From contig VGOH01000001.1 of NCBI GenBank assembly GCA_016875955.1, forward strand, positions 1-24,699: 24,699 bases of DNA, read 5' to 3'. Positions 15,910-24,699 of this stretch are shown here, one piece after another; the first letter of the stretch is position 1; each line of letters opens with the position of its first letter. Position numbers and translations under genes: made by a program. The stretch comes from Chloroflexota bacterium (GTDB lineage: Bacteria; Chloroflexota; Dehalococcoidia; Dehalococcoidales; RBG-16-60-22). Below the pieces are notes generated by a model. The model made no database searches. It was not told the DNA's origin and saw only the letters and a list, made by a program, of their open reading frames with translations.

Positions 15910-16595
15910 GTGATATAGTTGTCGGCATATTGAAGAGTGGTTTCTACTAAAGAACGCGATAATTTAAAGTCAGAAGCTATGAAACTGATAGTTTGCCCTG
16001 CTTTCCAACGCTTAAATATTGTCTCAATCGTGAGCCTTCTATCTGGAATGGTAGGTTTCCCTGCACCAAATCGTGGGTCAATAACTATGGGTACATTTCT
16101 GCCTATGGGATACCAGCGCGAAGCAAATTCTTCTTCATACTCAAAAAGTTCTAATGCTTGTATTACTTCACCTGGCAGAGTCCACTGACCAAATTTATCT
16201 AATGCCAGCAACGTCTCTCCAGGCTCTCTATCCTGAAATACACCAAGTACATGAGCTCCATCCGTCTTGAGTTTTAACCACGCAAAGGGGTATTCTATAT
16301 GCAAAAATTCGCGCGCGAATTGATGAGCTCTTCGTAGTCGTTCTAACTTAACACGTCTTTTACGAAAACGACTCACGACAACGATTTCTGCTAGTTGGAG
16401 GAAGGAGACTTCAACCTTTGCTTCTTTAGTTTTTTCTCTTTTTCCGAAAACAGGCCGCATTCTGCGCGGTTGTTCGCTTCCATATAACCAACGCCGCACG
16501 GTAGTAGTTGAAGTTCCCGCTAGTTTTGCTGCTTGAGCTATAGTATATTCAGGCCTGATGCGCCATGACTCCAGCGGTTTTGCCATGGTTATCAT
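15906..16595 (-). CDS. Antitoxin with HTH and DUF433 domains (VapB45 type)
   Basis: It has 229 residues. The N-terminal part holds a MerR-like helix-turn-helix (about 18-42, YTIAQAAKLAGTSTTTVRRWLYG), expected to bind the module's own promoter. The C-terminal 65 residues form a DUF433 domain (IVIDPRFGAGKPTIPDRRLTIETIFKRWKAGQTISFIASDF), the part that neutralises PIN-like toxins in this class. Size and layout match the mycobacterial VapB45 (Rv2018) with its toxin gene directly downstream. The ATG at 16595 has GGGAG six bases upstream; an in-frame ATG at 16586 is less well placed. AT-rich codon use sets it apart from its neighbours. It is transcribed away from the pyr operon and towards gyrB. Confidence 0.8.
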   Translation of the reverse strand: MITMAKPLESWRIRPEYTIAQAAKLAGTSTTTVRRWLYGSEQPRRMRPVFGKREKTKEAKVEVSFLQLAEIVVVSRFRKRRVKLERLRRAHQFAREFLHIEYPFAWLKLKTDGAHVLGVFQDREPGETLLALDKFGQWTLPGEVIQALELFEYEEEFASRWYPIGRNVPIVIDPRFGAGKPTIPDRRLTIETIFKRWKAGQTISFIASDFKLSRSLVETTLQYADNYIT

Positions 16596-16608
16596 CTTTT
16601 GCTCCCTT

Positions 16609-16650
16609 TATATACCTCAGAAGACTTAGACAACTTGCCCGAAGTATATA
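16609..16650. repeat. Short inverted repeat upstream of the antitoxin gene, possible operator
   Basis: TATATAC (16609-16615) and GTATATA (16644-16650) form a 7-bp inverted repeat 13-55 bases upstream of the antitoxin start, where an autoregulatory HTH antitoxin would bind. A near-palindrome (GATATCTAGATACC) lies at about 16732-16745. AT-rich sequence makes chance matches likely. Confidence 0.25.
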
Positions 16651-16796
16651 GGCAAAATTTAATATCCCCATCCCGTTGCCCGATATTATCATAACTATCT
16701 GAGTATTACAATATTTTTTGATTTCTTTTACGATATCTAGATACCTTAAGAATAAAGCGAACTAATGTTCTATGTCAAGATATATTTTATAAATTA

Positions 16797-16825
16797 TTGA
16801 AATAATACTTTAAATCTGTTATATT
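16797..16825 (+). promoter_or_regulatory. Promoter of the pyrimidine operon
   Basis: TTGAAA (16797-16802), 17 bases, TATATT (16820-16825), with TG one base before the -10 (extended -10). Transcription would start near 16832, giving a leader of about 97 bases that holds the whole PyrR attenuator. Confidence 0.7.
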
Positions 16826-16849
16826 AATTCAGGACAAAACCTTTAAGCT

Positions 16850-16928
16850 GGTCCGGTGAGGCTGGCAAGGAAAAGATAGAGACACCGCAAAGTTAACCTC
16901 TTGCCAGCCCCGGCAAGGGGTTATTTTT
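16850..16928 (+). promoter_or_regulatory. PyrR-binding attenuator in the pyr leader
   Basis: Bases 16850-16863 (GGTCCGGTGAGGCT) match the known PyrR RNA consensus ARUCCNGNGAGGYU at 13 of 14 positions, the one change (A to G) still allowing G-U pairing. GGCTGGCAAG (16860-16869) pairs perfectly with CTTGCCAGCC (16900-16909) as the antiterminator. CCTCTTGCC (16897-16905) pairs with GGCAAGGGG (16912-16920), followed by TTATTTTT, as the terminator. In the known mechanism UMP-bound PyrR holds the first hairpin, frees the terminator and lowers expression. The terminator's 3' arm also contains the AAGGGG ribosome-binding site of pyrR (ATG at 16929), so translation may be blocked as well. Confidence 0.93.
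16897..16928 (+). terminator. Conditional terminator of the PyrR attenuator
   Basis: A nine-pair stem (one T-G wobble) with an AGCCCC loop and a T-rich tail ends right at the pyrR ATG. It competes with the antiterminator for bases 16900-16905. Confidence 0.85.
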
Positions 16929-17537
16929 ATGGCCAGAAAAATCATCATGAACGGGGAGGACATCCGGCGCACCCTGGCGCGCATCGCCCATGAAATCATC
17001 GAGCAGAACCGGTCAATAGACCACCTGATACTGGTGGGGATGCGGACGCGGGGGGTGCCTCTGGCCAGGCGCCTCGCCGCCAATATCCAGAAATTTGAAA
17101 ATATAACTGTCCCCGTGGGCGCCCTGGACTTCAGCCTCTACCGCGATGACATTTCCCACCTGGACAAGCAGCCCGTGGTCCAGCATACCGACATCCCGGC
17201 GAGCGTTGACGGGAAATCAATCCTGCTCGTTGACGATGTGCTTTACACCGGGCGCAGCACGCGGGCGGCCATGGACGCGCTCATCGACCTCGGGCGACCT
17301 CGCCAGATTCAGCTGGCGGTGCTCATTGACCGCGGCCACCGCGAGATGCCCATCCGCCCCGACTACATCGGCAAGAACATACCCAGCGCCCGCCACGAGG
17401 AGATACAGGTACACCTTGTGGAGACCGACGGCGTTGACGAAGTGGCCATCATCAGCCACGAGCCAAATACTTCAGACCGGGACCAACGGCACCCGGTGCC
17501 TGCCGGGAAAAGGAGGGGCCATGACGTTGGCAAATAG
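16929..17537 (+). CDS. pyrR: PyrR, pyrimidine operon regulator / uracil phosphoribosyltransferase
   Basis: This is an RNA-binding regulator of the operon that senses UMP and, in many species, has weak uracil phosphoribosyltransferase activity. It has 202 residues against about 180 in most relatives; the extra part is a charged C-terminal tail (about 178-202). The PRPP-binding loop SILLVDDVLYTGRS (97-110) and the early VGMRTRGVPLARRLA (36-50) are present. The ATG lies directly after the leader hairpin, whose 3' arm holds its ribosome-binding site. The last 17 bases overlap pyrB, and the pyrB ribosome-binding site AAGGAGG lies inside this gene, so the two are coupled. A matching RNA target sits in its own leader. 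Confidence 0.97.
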   Translation: MARKIIMNGEDIRRTLARIAHEIIEQNRSIDHLILVGMRTRGVPLARRLAANIQKFENITVPVGALDFSLYRDDISHLDKQPVVQHTDIPASVDGKSILLVDDVLYTGRSTRAAMDALIDLGRPRQIQLAVLIDRGHREMPIRPDYIGKNIPSARHEEIQVHLVETDGVDEVAIISHEPNTSDRDQRHPVPAGKRRGHDVGK

Positions 17538-18942
17538 GAGTCTGGTGACCATTGATGACCTTTCCTGTGGCGAGATTGAAGCCCTCTTCAAGCTGGCGGA
17601 CGAGATGGCCGGGGCCATGGATGAGCAGTACGGGCTGTGCCAGGGCAAGATTATGGCCAGCCTCTTCTTTGAACCGAGCACCCGGACCAGGCTCTCCTTT
17701 GAGACGGCGATGCACCGTCTCGGCGGGAGCGTTATCACCGCCGCCGACGTGGGGGCAACCTCGCTGGCCAAGGGCGAGAGCATCGCCGATATGGCCAGGG
17801 TGGTCGGCAGCTACGTTGACATGATTGTCATCCGCCACCCCTGGGAAGGCGCGGCCAGGGTGGTGGCTGATTACGCCGGTGTGCCGGTCATCAATGCTGG
17901 CGATGGCGGTCACCAGCACCCCACCCAGACGCTGCTCGACCTCTACACCATAAATAAGGAGAAGAAGACCTTAAAAGGGCTGAAAATCGGGCTGTGGGGC
18001 GACCTGAAGTACGGGCGGACGATACACTCGCTGATTTTCGCCCTAGCCAAGTTCGGGGCCAATATACTCTTCTACCCCACCCGGGGGCTGGAGGTGCCTG
18101 AGCATGTGCTGGAAAAACTCACCACTGAATACGGCGGCGAACTGGAAAAATTTACCGCGCGTGACACAACAGCGAAAGAAAAGCTGTTCCCCCTTGATGC
18201 GGTTTACCTGACGCCGAGCAGTCCCCACCAGCTGGCCATGATGCCCGACGTAAATATCCAGGTTGAACTGAAGACGGGAATCGATGCCCTCTACGTTACC
18301 CGACCCCAGAAGGAGCGGTTCACCGCCGCCGAGAAAGGCAAAGAGCCGAAAGAGCAGTCCCCCGTGGTGGACAAGAAACTGCTCAAGGGCAAGGAGTTTA
18401 AAAAGACGCTGGTGATGCACCCGCTGCCCCGCGTTGATGAGCTGGCCCGGGAGCTTGATGCTGACCCGAGGAGCATGTACTTCAAGCAGGCGGCGCGCGG
18501 GGTACCAGTGCGGATGGCGCTAATCGCCCTGCTGCTGGGGTTGAAAGACGTGGCCATATCACCGGAAAAAACACCGCCAATTACATATCCTTTTTACCGT
18601 CGCGATTACGGCCCTAGATGCTCCAACCCGCGCTGTGTCTCGGTGCAGGGAACGGAAATCAAATATCTCCGGCCCGAATATAAAATCGTCAACCGCAGAC
18701 CGCTTACCCTGCGCTGCACGTACTGCGAACACGGCTTTGAGCCGGAATATGTCGCCAGCTCCGACTGGCACGAGGGCAAAACGGCGACCAAGAAGTATCA
18801 CAGCGCGTCAAGCCACTGGGCAAGAAAAATAAGGCCCGAGAACCTGATTGTCTTTCGCTCCAACCAGGATGCAGAGACCCTCGGCTTCAAACCAAGCCGA
18901 TATGTTAAAGTACGGCGTCGCAGAAAGGGCACGCAGCAATGA
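17521..18942 (+). CDS. pyrB: Aspartate carbamoyltransferase with fused PyrI-like zinc ribbon
   Basis: It makes carbamoyl aspartate from carbamoyl phosphate and aspartate, the committed pyrimidine step. The catalytic part (about 1-345) has the carbamoyl-phosphate motif FFEPSTRTR (49-57), the SLAKGES loop (81-87), HQHPTQTLLDLYTI (131-144) and HPLPRVDE (300-307). After a short linker, residues about 365-412 form a zinc ribbon (Cys367, Cys372, Cys399, Cys402) resembling the zinc domain of PyrI; the PyrI nucleotide-binding domain is absent. A basic tail of about 60 residues follows. The frame is open from 17146, but 17521 is chosen: it has AAGGAGG upstream and the normal N terminus. The stop overlaps the pyrC start by four bases (ATGA). 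Confidence 0.94.
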   Translation: MTLANRSLVTIDDLSCGEIEALFKLADEMAGAMDEQYGLCQGKIMASLFFEPSTRTRLSFETAMHRLGGSVITAADVGATSLAKGESIADMARVVGSYVDMIVIRHPWEGAARVVADYAGVPVINAGDGGHQHPTQTLLDLYTINKEKKTLKGLKIGLWGDLKYGRTIHSLIFALAKFGANILFYPTRGLEVPEHVLEKLTTEYGGELEKFTARDTTAKEKLFPLDAVYLTPSSPHQLAMMPDVNIQVELKTGIDALYVTRPQKERFTAAEKGKEPKEQSPVVDKKLLKGKEFKKTLVMHPLPRVDELARELDADPRSMYFKQAARGVPVRMALIALLLGLKDVAISPEKTPPITYPFYRRDYGPRCSNPRCVSVQGTEIKYLRPEYKIVNRRPLTLRCTYCEHGFEPEYVASSDWHEGKTATKKYHSASSHWARKIRPENLIVFRSNQDAETLGFKPSRYVKVRRRRKGTQQ

Positions 18943-20243
18943 GAGCACTGCTTATTAAAGACGGCCGGATTATTGACCCCGGCCAGGGCATAGACGAGCG
19001 GGGCAGCCTGCTGCTCAGCGAGGGAAAAATAGCCTGGCGGGGAGCATCCCCACCCCAGGCTGATTATGACATTTTGTATGCGGAAGGGATGGTGGTCTGC
19101 CCGGGCTTCGTTGACCTGCACTGCCACCTCAGGCAGCCCGGTTTTGACCAGAAGGAGACTATCGCCACCGGCACCCGGGCGGCAGCGCGGGGAGGCTTCA
19201 CCACTGTCTGCTGCATGCCCAATACCAATCCCGCGCTGGACAGCCGGGAAACGATAGAGTATGTCAAAGCCGAAGCCGGGAAATCGGCGGCTATCCGGGT
19301 GCTGCCTATCGGCTGCGTGACTAAAGACAGAAAAGGAGAAGAGCTCGCTGACATGGCGGCCCTGGCGGGGGCGGGAGCCATCGGTTTCAGCGATGACGGC
19401 AGCCCGGTGAAAGACCCGGAGCTAATGCGCCAGGCGCTGGCCAAAAGCCAGGAGCTGGACCTGCCGGTGATAGACCACTGTGAGGAGCCTTCGCTCATTG
19501 AGGGCGGGCAGATGAACGAGGGAGAGCTTGCCCGGCGACTCGGCCTGCGCGGCATACCGCCGACTTCCGAGGAAATCATGGTGTCGCGGGATATCATGCT
19601 GGCCAGGATGACCGGCGGGCACGTGCACATCGCCCACGTCAGCACGCTGGGCGCGGTGGCCCTCATCCGCGACGGCAAAAAGCAGGGAGTGGCCGTGACC
19701 GCCGAGGTCACCCCCCACCACCTCACCCTCACCGAGGAAGAGTGCAACGGCTACAACACCAACGCCAAGGTCGCGCCGCCGCTGCGCACGCGACGTGACA
19801 ACCAGTCGCTGCTCAGGGGGCTGAAAGACGGCACCATTGATATCATCGCCACCGACCATGCTCCACACGCCAGAGCAGACAAAGAGTGCGATTTTGCCAA
19901 GGCGGCCTTTGGCATCAGCAACTTTGAGACGGCGCTGGGCAGCCTGCTCAACATGGTACACGGCGGCCAGCTCGCCCTGAATATGCTCATCGCCAGGCTC
20001 ACCTGCGACCCGGCGAAATTTTTGAAAAATGAAATGCTGGGCACGCTGAAAATCAATACGCCGGCGGATATCACCATCTTTGACCCGTATAAAGAGTGGC
20101 CGGTGGACCCGGAAGCCTTTGCCTCCAAGGGGAAGAATACGCCCCTTGCCGGCCGCGTGCTCAAGGGTAAGACGATGGCCACCATCTATGGCGGCAGGCT
20201 GGTCTATAAAGACGAATCCATTACGTTTATCGGGGAGTTGTAG
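18939..20243 (+). CDS. pyrC: Dihydroorotase, class I
   Basis: This zinc amidohydrolase closes carbamoyl aspartate to dihydroorotate, the third pyrimidine step. The 434-residue length fits class I enzymes. Metal and active-site motifs are visible: DLHCHLRQPG (59-68, His61 and His63), MPNTNP (93-98), SDDGSP (151-156, the aspartate that serves as metal ligand in class I), DHCEE (179-183), HIAHVS (230-235) and ATDHAPH (304-310, catalytic Asp306). Its ATG overlaps the pyrB stop (ATGA), a sign of translational coupling, and the enzyme of this class often associates with PyrB. A palindrome cluster separates it from carA by 152 bases. Confidence 0.97.
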   Translation: MRALLIKDGRIIDPGQGIDERGSLLLSEGKIAWRGASPPQADYDILYAEGMVVCPGFVDLHCHLRQPGFDQKETIATGTRAAARGGFTTVCCMPNTNPALDSRETIEYVKAEAGKSAAIRVLPIGCVTKDRKGEELADMAALAGAGAIGFSDDGSPVKDPELMRQALAKSQELDLPVIDHCEEPSLIEGGQMNEGELARRLGLRGIPPTSEEIMVSRDIMLARMTGGHVHIAHVSTLGAVALIRDGKKQGVAVTAEVTPHHLTLTEEECNGYNTNAKVAPPLRTRRDNQSLLRGLKDGTIDIIATDHAPHARADKECDFAKAAFGISNFETALGSLLNMVHGGQLALNMLIARLTCDPAKFLKNEMLGTLKINTPADITIFDPYKEWPVDPEAFASKGKNTPLAGRVLKGKTMATIYGGRLVYKDESITFIGEL

Positions 20244-20304
20244 ATTGACAGGACTACAAAACGGGGTGTCAAAGAGGAGATGAATTTTAGAATCAGGGGC
20301 GTTT

Positions 20305-20376
20305 AAGAGGGGTGAAACCCCTCTTCCCTAAAACCTCCCCCTCTCCTTTGCAGGAGAGGGGGACACAGGGGGTGAG
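20305..20376. repeat. Pair of C/G-run hairpins between pyrC and carA
   Basis: AAGAGGGG (20305-20312) pairs with CCCCTCTT (20318-20325). TCCCCCTCTCCT (20336-20347) pairs perfectly with 20352-20363 around a TTGC loop. The following bases 20355-20376 are the reverse complement of 13045-13066. The run ends in GGGGGTGAGG, close to the likely carA start, and may also act as its ribosome-binding region. Neither hairpin has a T tract, so I do not call a terminator. Confidence 0.85.
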
Positions 20377-20395
20377 GTAGATAAACAAAAAGACT

Positions 20396-21505
20396 TTGCT
20401 GGTCCTGGCCAACGGCTCAGTTTATGAAGGGCTTTCCTTCGGCGCCGAGGTTGACGCCTACGGCGAGGTGGTCTTCAACACCAGCATGATTGGCTACCAG
20501 GAGATGCTGACCGACCCCTCTTATGCCGGGCAGATAGTCGTGCCCACGTACCCGCTAATCGGCAACTACGGCACCAGCCCGCATGACGTTGAGTCAAATA
20601 AAATCCAGGTCAGGGGTTTTGTAATTAGAGAGGGGTGCACACAGCCCAACCACTACCTGAACCAGAAGACGCTGCACGACTACCTCTCTGAAAGCAATAT
20701 CCCCGGCCTGCACGGCATTGACACGCGGTCGCTCACCCGCAAGCTGCGCGCCTACGGGGTGATGATGGGCTACCTCACCAGCGAGAAGTCACCAGAGGAG
20801 GCTCTGGCGGCACTCAAAAGGCTGCCCGACTATGGCAGCGTTGACTTCGTGCGGAAGGTATCCACTGACGCCCCCTACCCCTGGGAGCCGGAGGCTGACG
20901 ACAAAGACCGGCCCCACGTGGTCGTGCTGGACTGCGGCCTGAAGTACAACATTTTGAGACTTTTGAAAAAGCAGGGCTGCCGCGTCACCGCCGTGCCCTG
21001 CACTACCTCCGCCGCTGACATTTTGAAAATGAAGCCCGACGGCATTCTGCTGTCCCCCGGCCCCGGCGACCCCGAGCTTTTGGATTATATCGTGGCGACG
21101 GTGAGGGGGCTTATCGGGAAAAAGCCTATTATGGGCATCTGCCTGGGGAACCAGCTCATCGCCCGCGCCTTCGGCGGGAAAAACTTTAAATTAAAGTTCG
21201 GCCACCGCGGCGGCAACCACCCGGTCAGGGACTTAAAAAATGGCCGGATACACATCACCGCCCAGAACCACGGCTACGCCGTTGACCCGGACACGCTGAA
21301 GGACGGCCTTGAGGTAACGCACATTAATTTAAATGACGGCACGGTGGAGGGTTTAAAACACAGGGAGCTGCCCATCTTCTGCGTCCAGTACCACAGTGAG
21401 GCCTCCCCCGGCCCCCTGGATAATACCTATCTCTTTGAGGACTTTATGAAGATGGTGAAGGGGGAAATCCCCCTTTGTCCCCCTTTACGAAAGGGGGAAA
21501 CATGA
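20396..21505 (+). CDS. carA: Carbamoyl-phosphate synthase small subunit (glutaminase)
   Basis: It hydrolyses glutamine and passes ammonia to CarB. Numbering from the TTG at 20396: the N-terminal domain (1-150) is followed by the class I amidotransferase domain with the nucleophile Cys249 in GICLGNQ (His is usual where Asn252 stands) and His333/Glu335 in QYHSEASPG. KFGHRGGNHPV and TAQNHGYAVD match the family. No good ribosome-binding site fits the TTG; the in-frame codons back to a non-canonical ATA at 20381 read INKKT and resemble the usual CarA start, with GGTGAGG a few bases before. The last about 13 residues (GEIPLCPPLRKGET) are encoded by a palindromic repeat. The length is otherwise normal. 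Confidence 0.95.
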   Translation: MLVLANGSVYEGLSFGAEVDAYGEVVFNTSMIGYQEMLTDPSYAGQIVVPTYPLIGNYGTSPHDVESNKIQVRGFVIREGCTQPNHYLNQKTLHDYLSESNIPGLHGIDTRSLTRKLRAYGVMMGYLTSEKSPEEALAALKRLPDYGSVDFVRKVSTDAPYPWEPEADDKDRPHVVVLDCGLKYNILRLLKKQGCRVTAVPCTTSAADILKMKPDGILLSPGPGDPELLDYIVATVRGLIGKKPIMGICLGNQLIARAFGGKNFKLKFGHRGGNHPVRDLKNGRIHITAQNHGYAVDPDTLKDGLEVTHINLNDGTVEGLKHRELPIFCVQYHSEASPGPLDNTYLFEDFMKMVKGEIPLCPPLRKGET

Positions 21506-21531
21506 TAGCTTCTCCCTTTGGTAAAGGGAGA
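21458..21531. repeat. C/G-run hairpins at the 3' end of carA
   Basis: Three perfect hairpins stand side by side: AAGGGGG (21458-21464) with 21469-21475; TCCCCCTTT (21478-21486) with 21490-21498; TCTCCCTTT (21511-21519) with 21523-21531. The first two are inside carA and code for its tail; the third follows its stop. A further AAGGGGGTGAGGTAG lies at about 21552-21566, similar to the end of the repeat before carA. Confidence 0.85.
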
Positions 21532-21586
21532 GCGAGAGGGATTTCAACCAAAGGGGGTGAGGTAGAGATGGCGAAGGAGGGATAAT

Positions 21587-22430
21587 ATGTCTATCGCGGA
21601 AAATAGCGGTAAATTAAAGGAACTAAAAGTGTTCCTGAAGGACCTTAAATCCTACCAGAAACTACTAAACTCTAATACAGGACTTTCGCCGATTCAGCAA
21701 GGCCGGAAAGAGGGTCTACGGTGTAAGCTCCTAGAGAGACGGGGACCACTTGGGCGAACAATAGTTTCGTTAACCGGAAAGGGACTCTTGAGAACACCAC
21801 AATGGGGCAGAACCACTAACATGTGGGATGATGGCCTAAGTACCTCCAACCTAAGGAACAGCGAGGCACTTAAGTTTTGCATAGATGCTACAATTGAGGC
21901 TATTGGTACACTAAAGTCAGACATTGACAAGGGTGTTAGAGACGAACAAGGAAACTTAATAGATAAAGAGAGCACTAAGGAAAGCCTTACTCCAAAAGCC
22001 TTCATTGCCCATGAGGGAGAAACAAGGGCATTAAATATGTTAAAGGAGTTCTTGGAAGCTCTGGAGATTCAATATTTTATTGCAGAGTCAAAGGCAAGTA
22101 ATGGCAGGAGCATAGAAAAACAAGTTGATTGGACGCAAGAACTAGCTGACTTCGCAATTATCCTAGCCACGAAGGGGAAAGCAATAAACAGAAAAACTGG
22201 TAAGCATTATATGGGCCTTAACGTGGCAGATGAATTAGGTAGGGCTCGGCAGGTCTACGGAAATCATATTATCTTGTTAGTACAAAAAGGAGTTGAAGTA
22301 CATACCAATATAAGAGAAATCGTTCACGAGAATTTCACAACGACCAACATGGAAGTTGCGTTTATCAAGATAATTAAAGAGCTTAAAAATTGGGGATATA
22401 TAACAATAGGGAAGCTACAGGAGTACTCAC

Positions 22431-22450
<20 letters not shown>
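21587..22450 (+). CDS. TIR-like domain protein inserted between carA and carB
   Basis: It has 287 residues. The N-terminal half (1-130) is mostly predicted helix and unrecognised. Residues about 136-268 resemble the prokaryotic TIR-like domain of the CAP12/PCTIR type: KAFIAHEGETRALNMLKEFL, then SNGRSIEKQ, ADFAIILATKG, LNVADELGRARQVYGNHIILLVQKGVEV. Glu216 in VADELG aligns with the Glu of the NVIFELG motif, the position of the NAD-cleaving glutamate in TIR enzymes. Family members act in antiphage defence by NAD depletion, which is only an inference here. AAGGAGG precedes the ATG. The gene is AT-richer than its neighbours and contains the carB ribosome-binding site and start at its 3' end (20-base overlap). 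No signal peptide or membrane helix. Confidence 0.75.

Positions 22451-24699
<2,249 letters not shown>

Noticed and set aside
17146..17520. Extension of pyrB to an upstream start, giving a 598-residue protein
   Set aside because: This part overlaps pyrR in another frame, has odd composition, and the 17521 ATG has AAGGAGG and the normal aspartate carbamoyltransferase N terminus.

Overview
The window looks like a chromosomal piece of a moderately GC-rich bacterium, most likely a Chloroflexota member near Dehalococcoidia. That placement is an inference from the style of the pilus locus, the frequent TTG/GTG starts, the hom-thrC-folE and pyrR-pyrB-pyrC-carA-carB gene orders, and the many C/G-run palindromes between genes. 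No rRNA, tRNA, CRISPR array or insertion sequence was seen.

Region 1 (1-8400) is a type IV pilus locus. Two near-identical tandem prepilin genes on the + strand end at a strong hairpin terminator. Converging on them is a minus-strand operon that starts at a good promoter near 8365-8393. It encodes an unrecognised coiled-coil protein, the assembly ATPase PilB, the platform protein PilC, a small two-helix membrane protein, a PilO-like protein and a single-chain PilM-PilN protein. The PilO-like protein carries a C-terminal domain that resembles the globular part of the pilins next door, which is the most unusual architecture here. No retraction ATPase or prepilin peptidase gene lies in the window.

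Region 2 (8400-13385) has a palindrome-rich intergenic stretch, then a membrane-anchored parvulin-type foldase, homoserine dehydrogenase, threonine synthase and GTP cyclohydrolase I on the + strand. A second palindrome cluster follows.

Region 3 (13386-16840) is on the minus strand: gyrB, preceded by an AT-rich two-gene toxin-antitoxin module of the VapBC45 type (HTH + DUF433 antitoxin, PIN-like toxin).

Region 4 (16797-24699) is the de novo pyrimidine operon. It opens with an extended -10 promoter and a textbook PyrR-binding attenuator whose terminator also covers the pyrR ribosome-binding site. PyrB has a C-terminal PyrI-like zinc ribbon but lacks the PyrI nucleotide-binding domain. C/G palindromes sit before carA and at its 3' end, where they encode the tail of CarA. 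Between carA and carB lies an AT-rich foreign-looking gene with a C-terminal TIR-like domain, a candidate NADase or antiphage effector. Its 3' end contains the ribosome-binding site and TTG start of carB, so it is embedded in a housekeeping operon. carB runs off the window.
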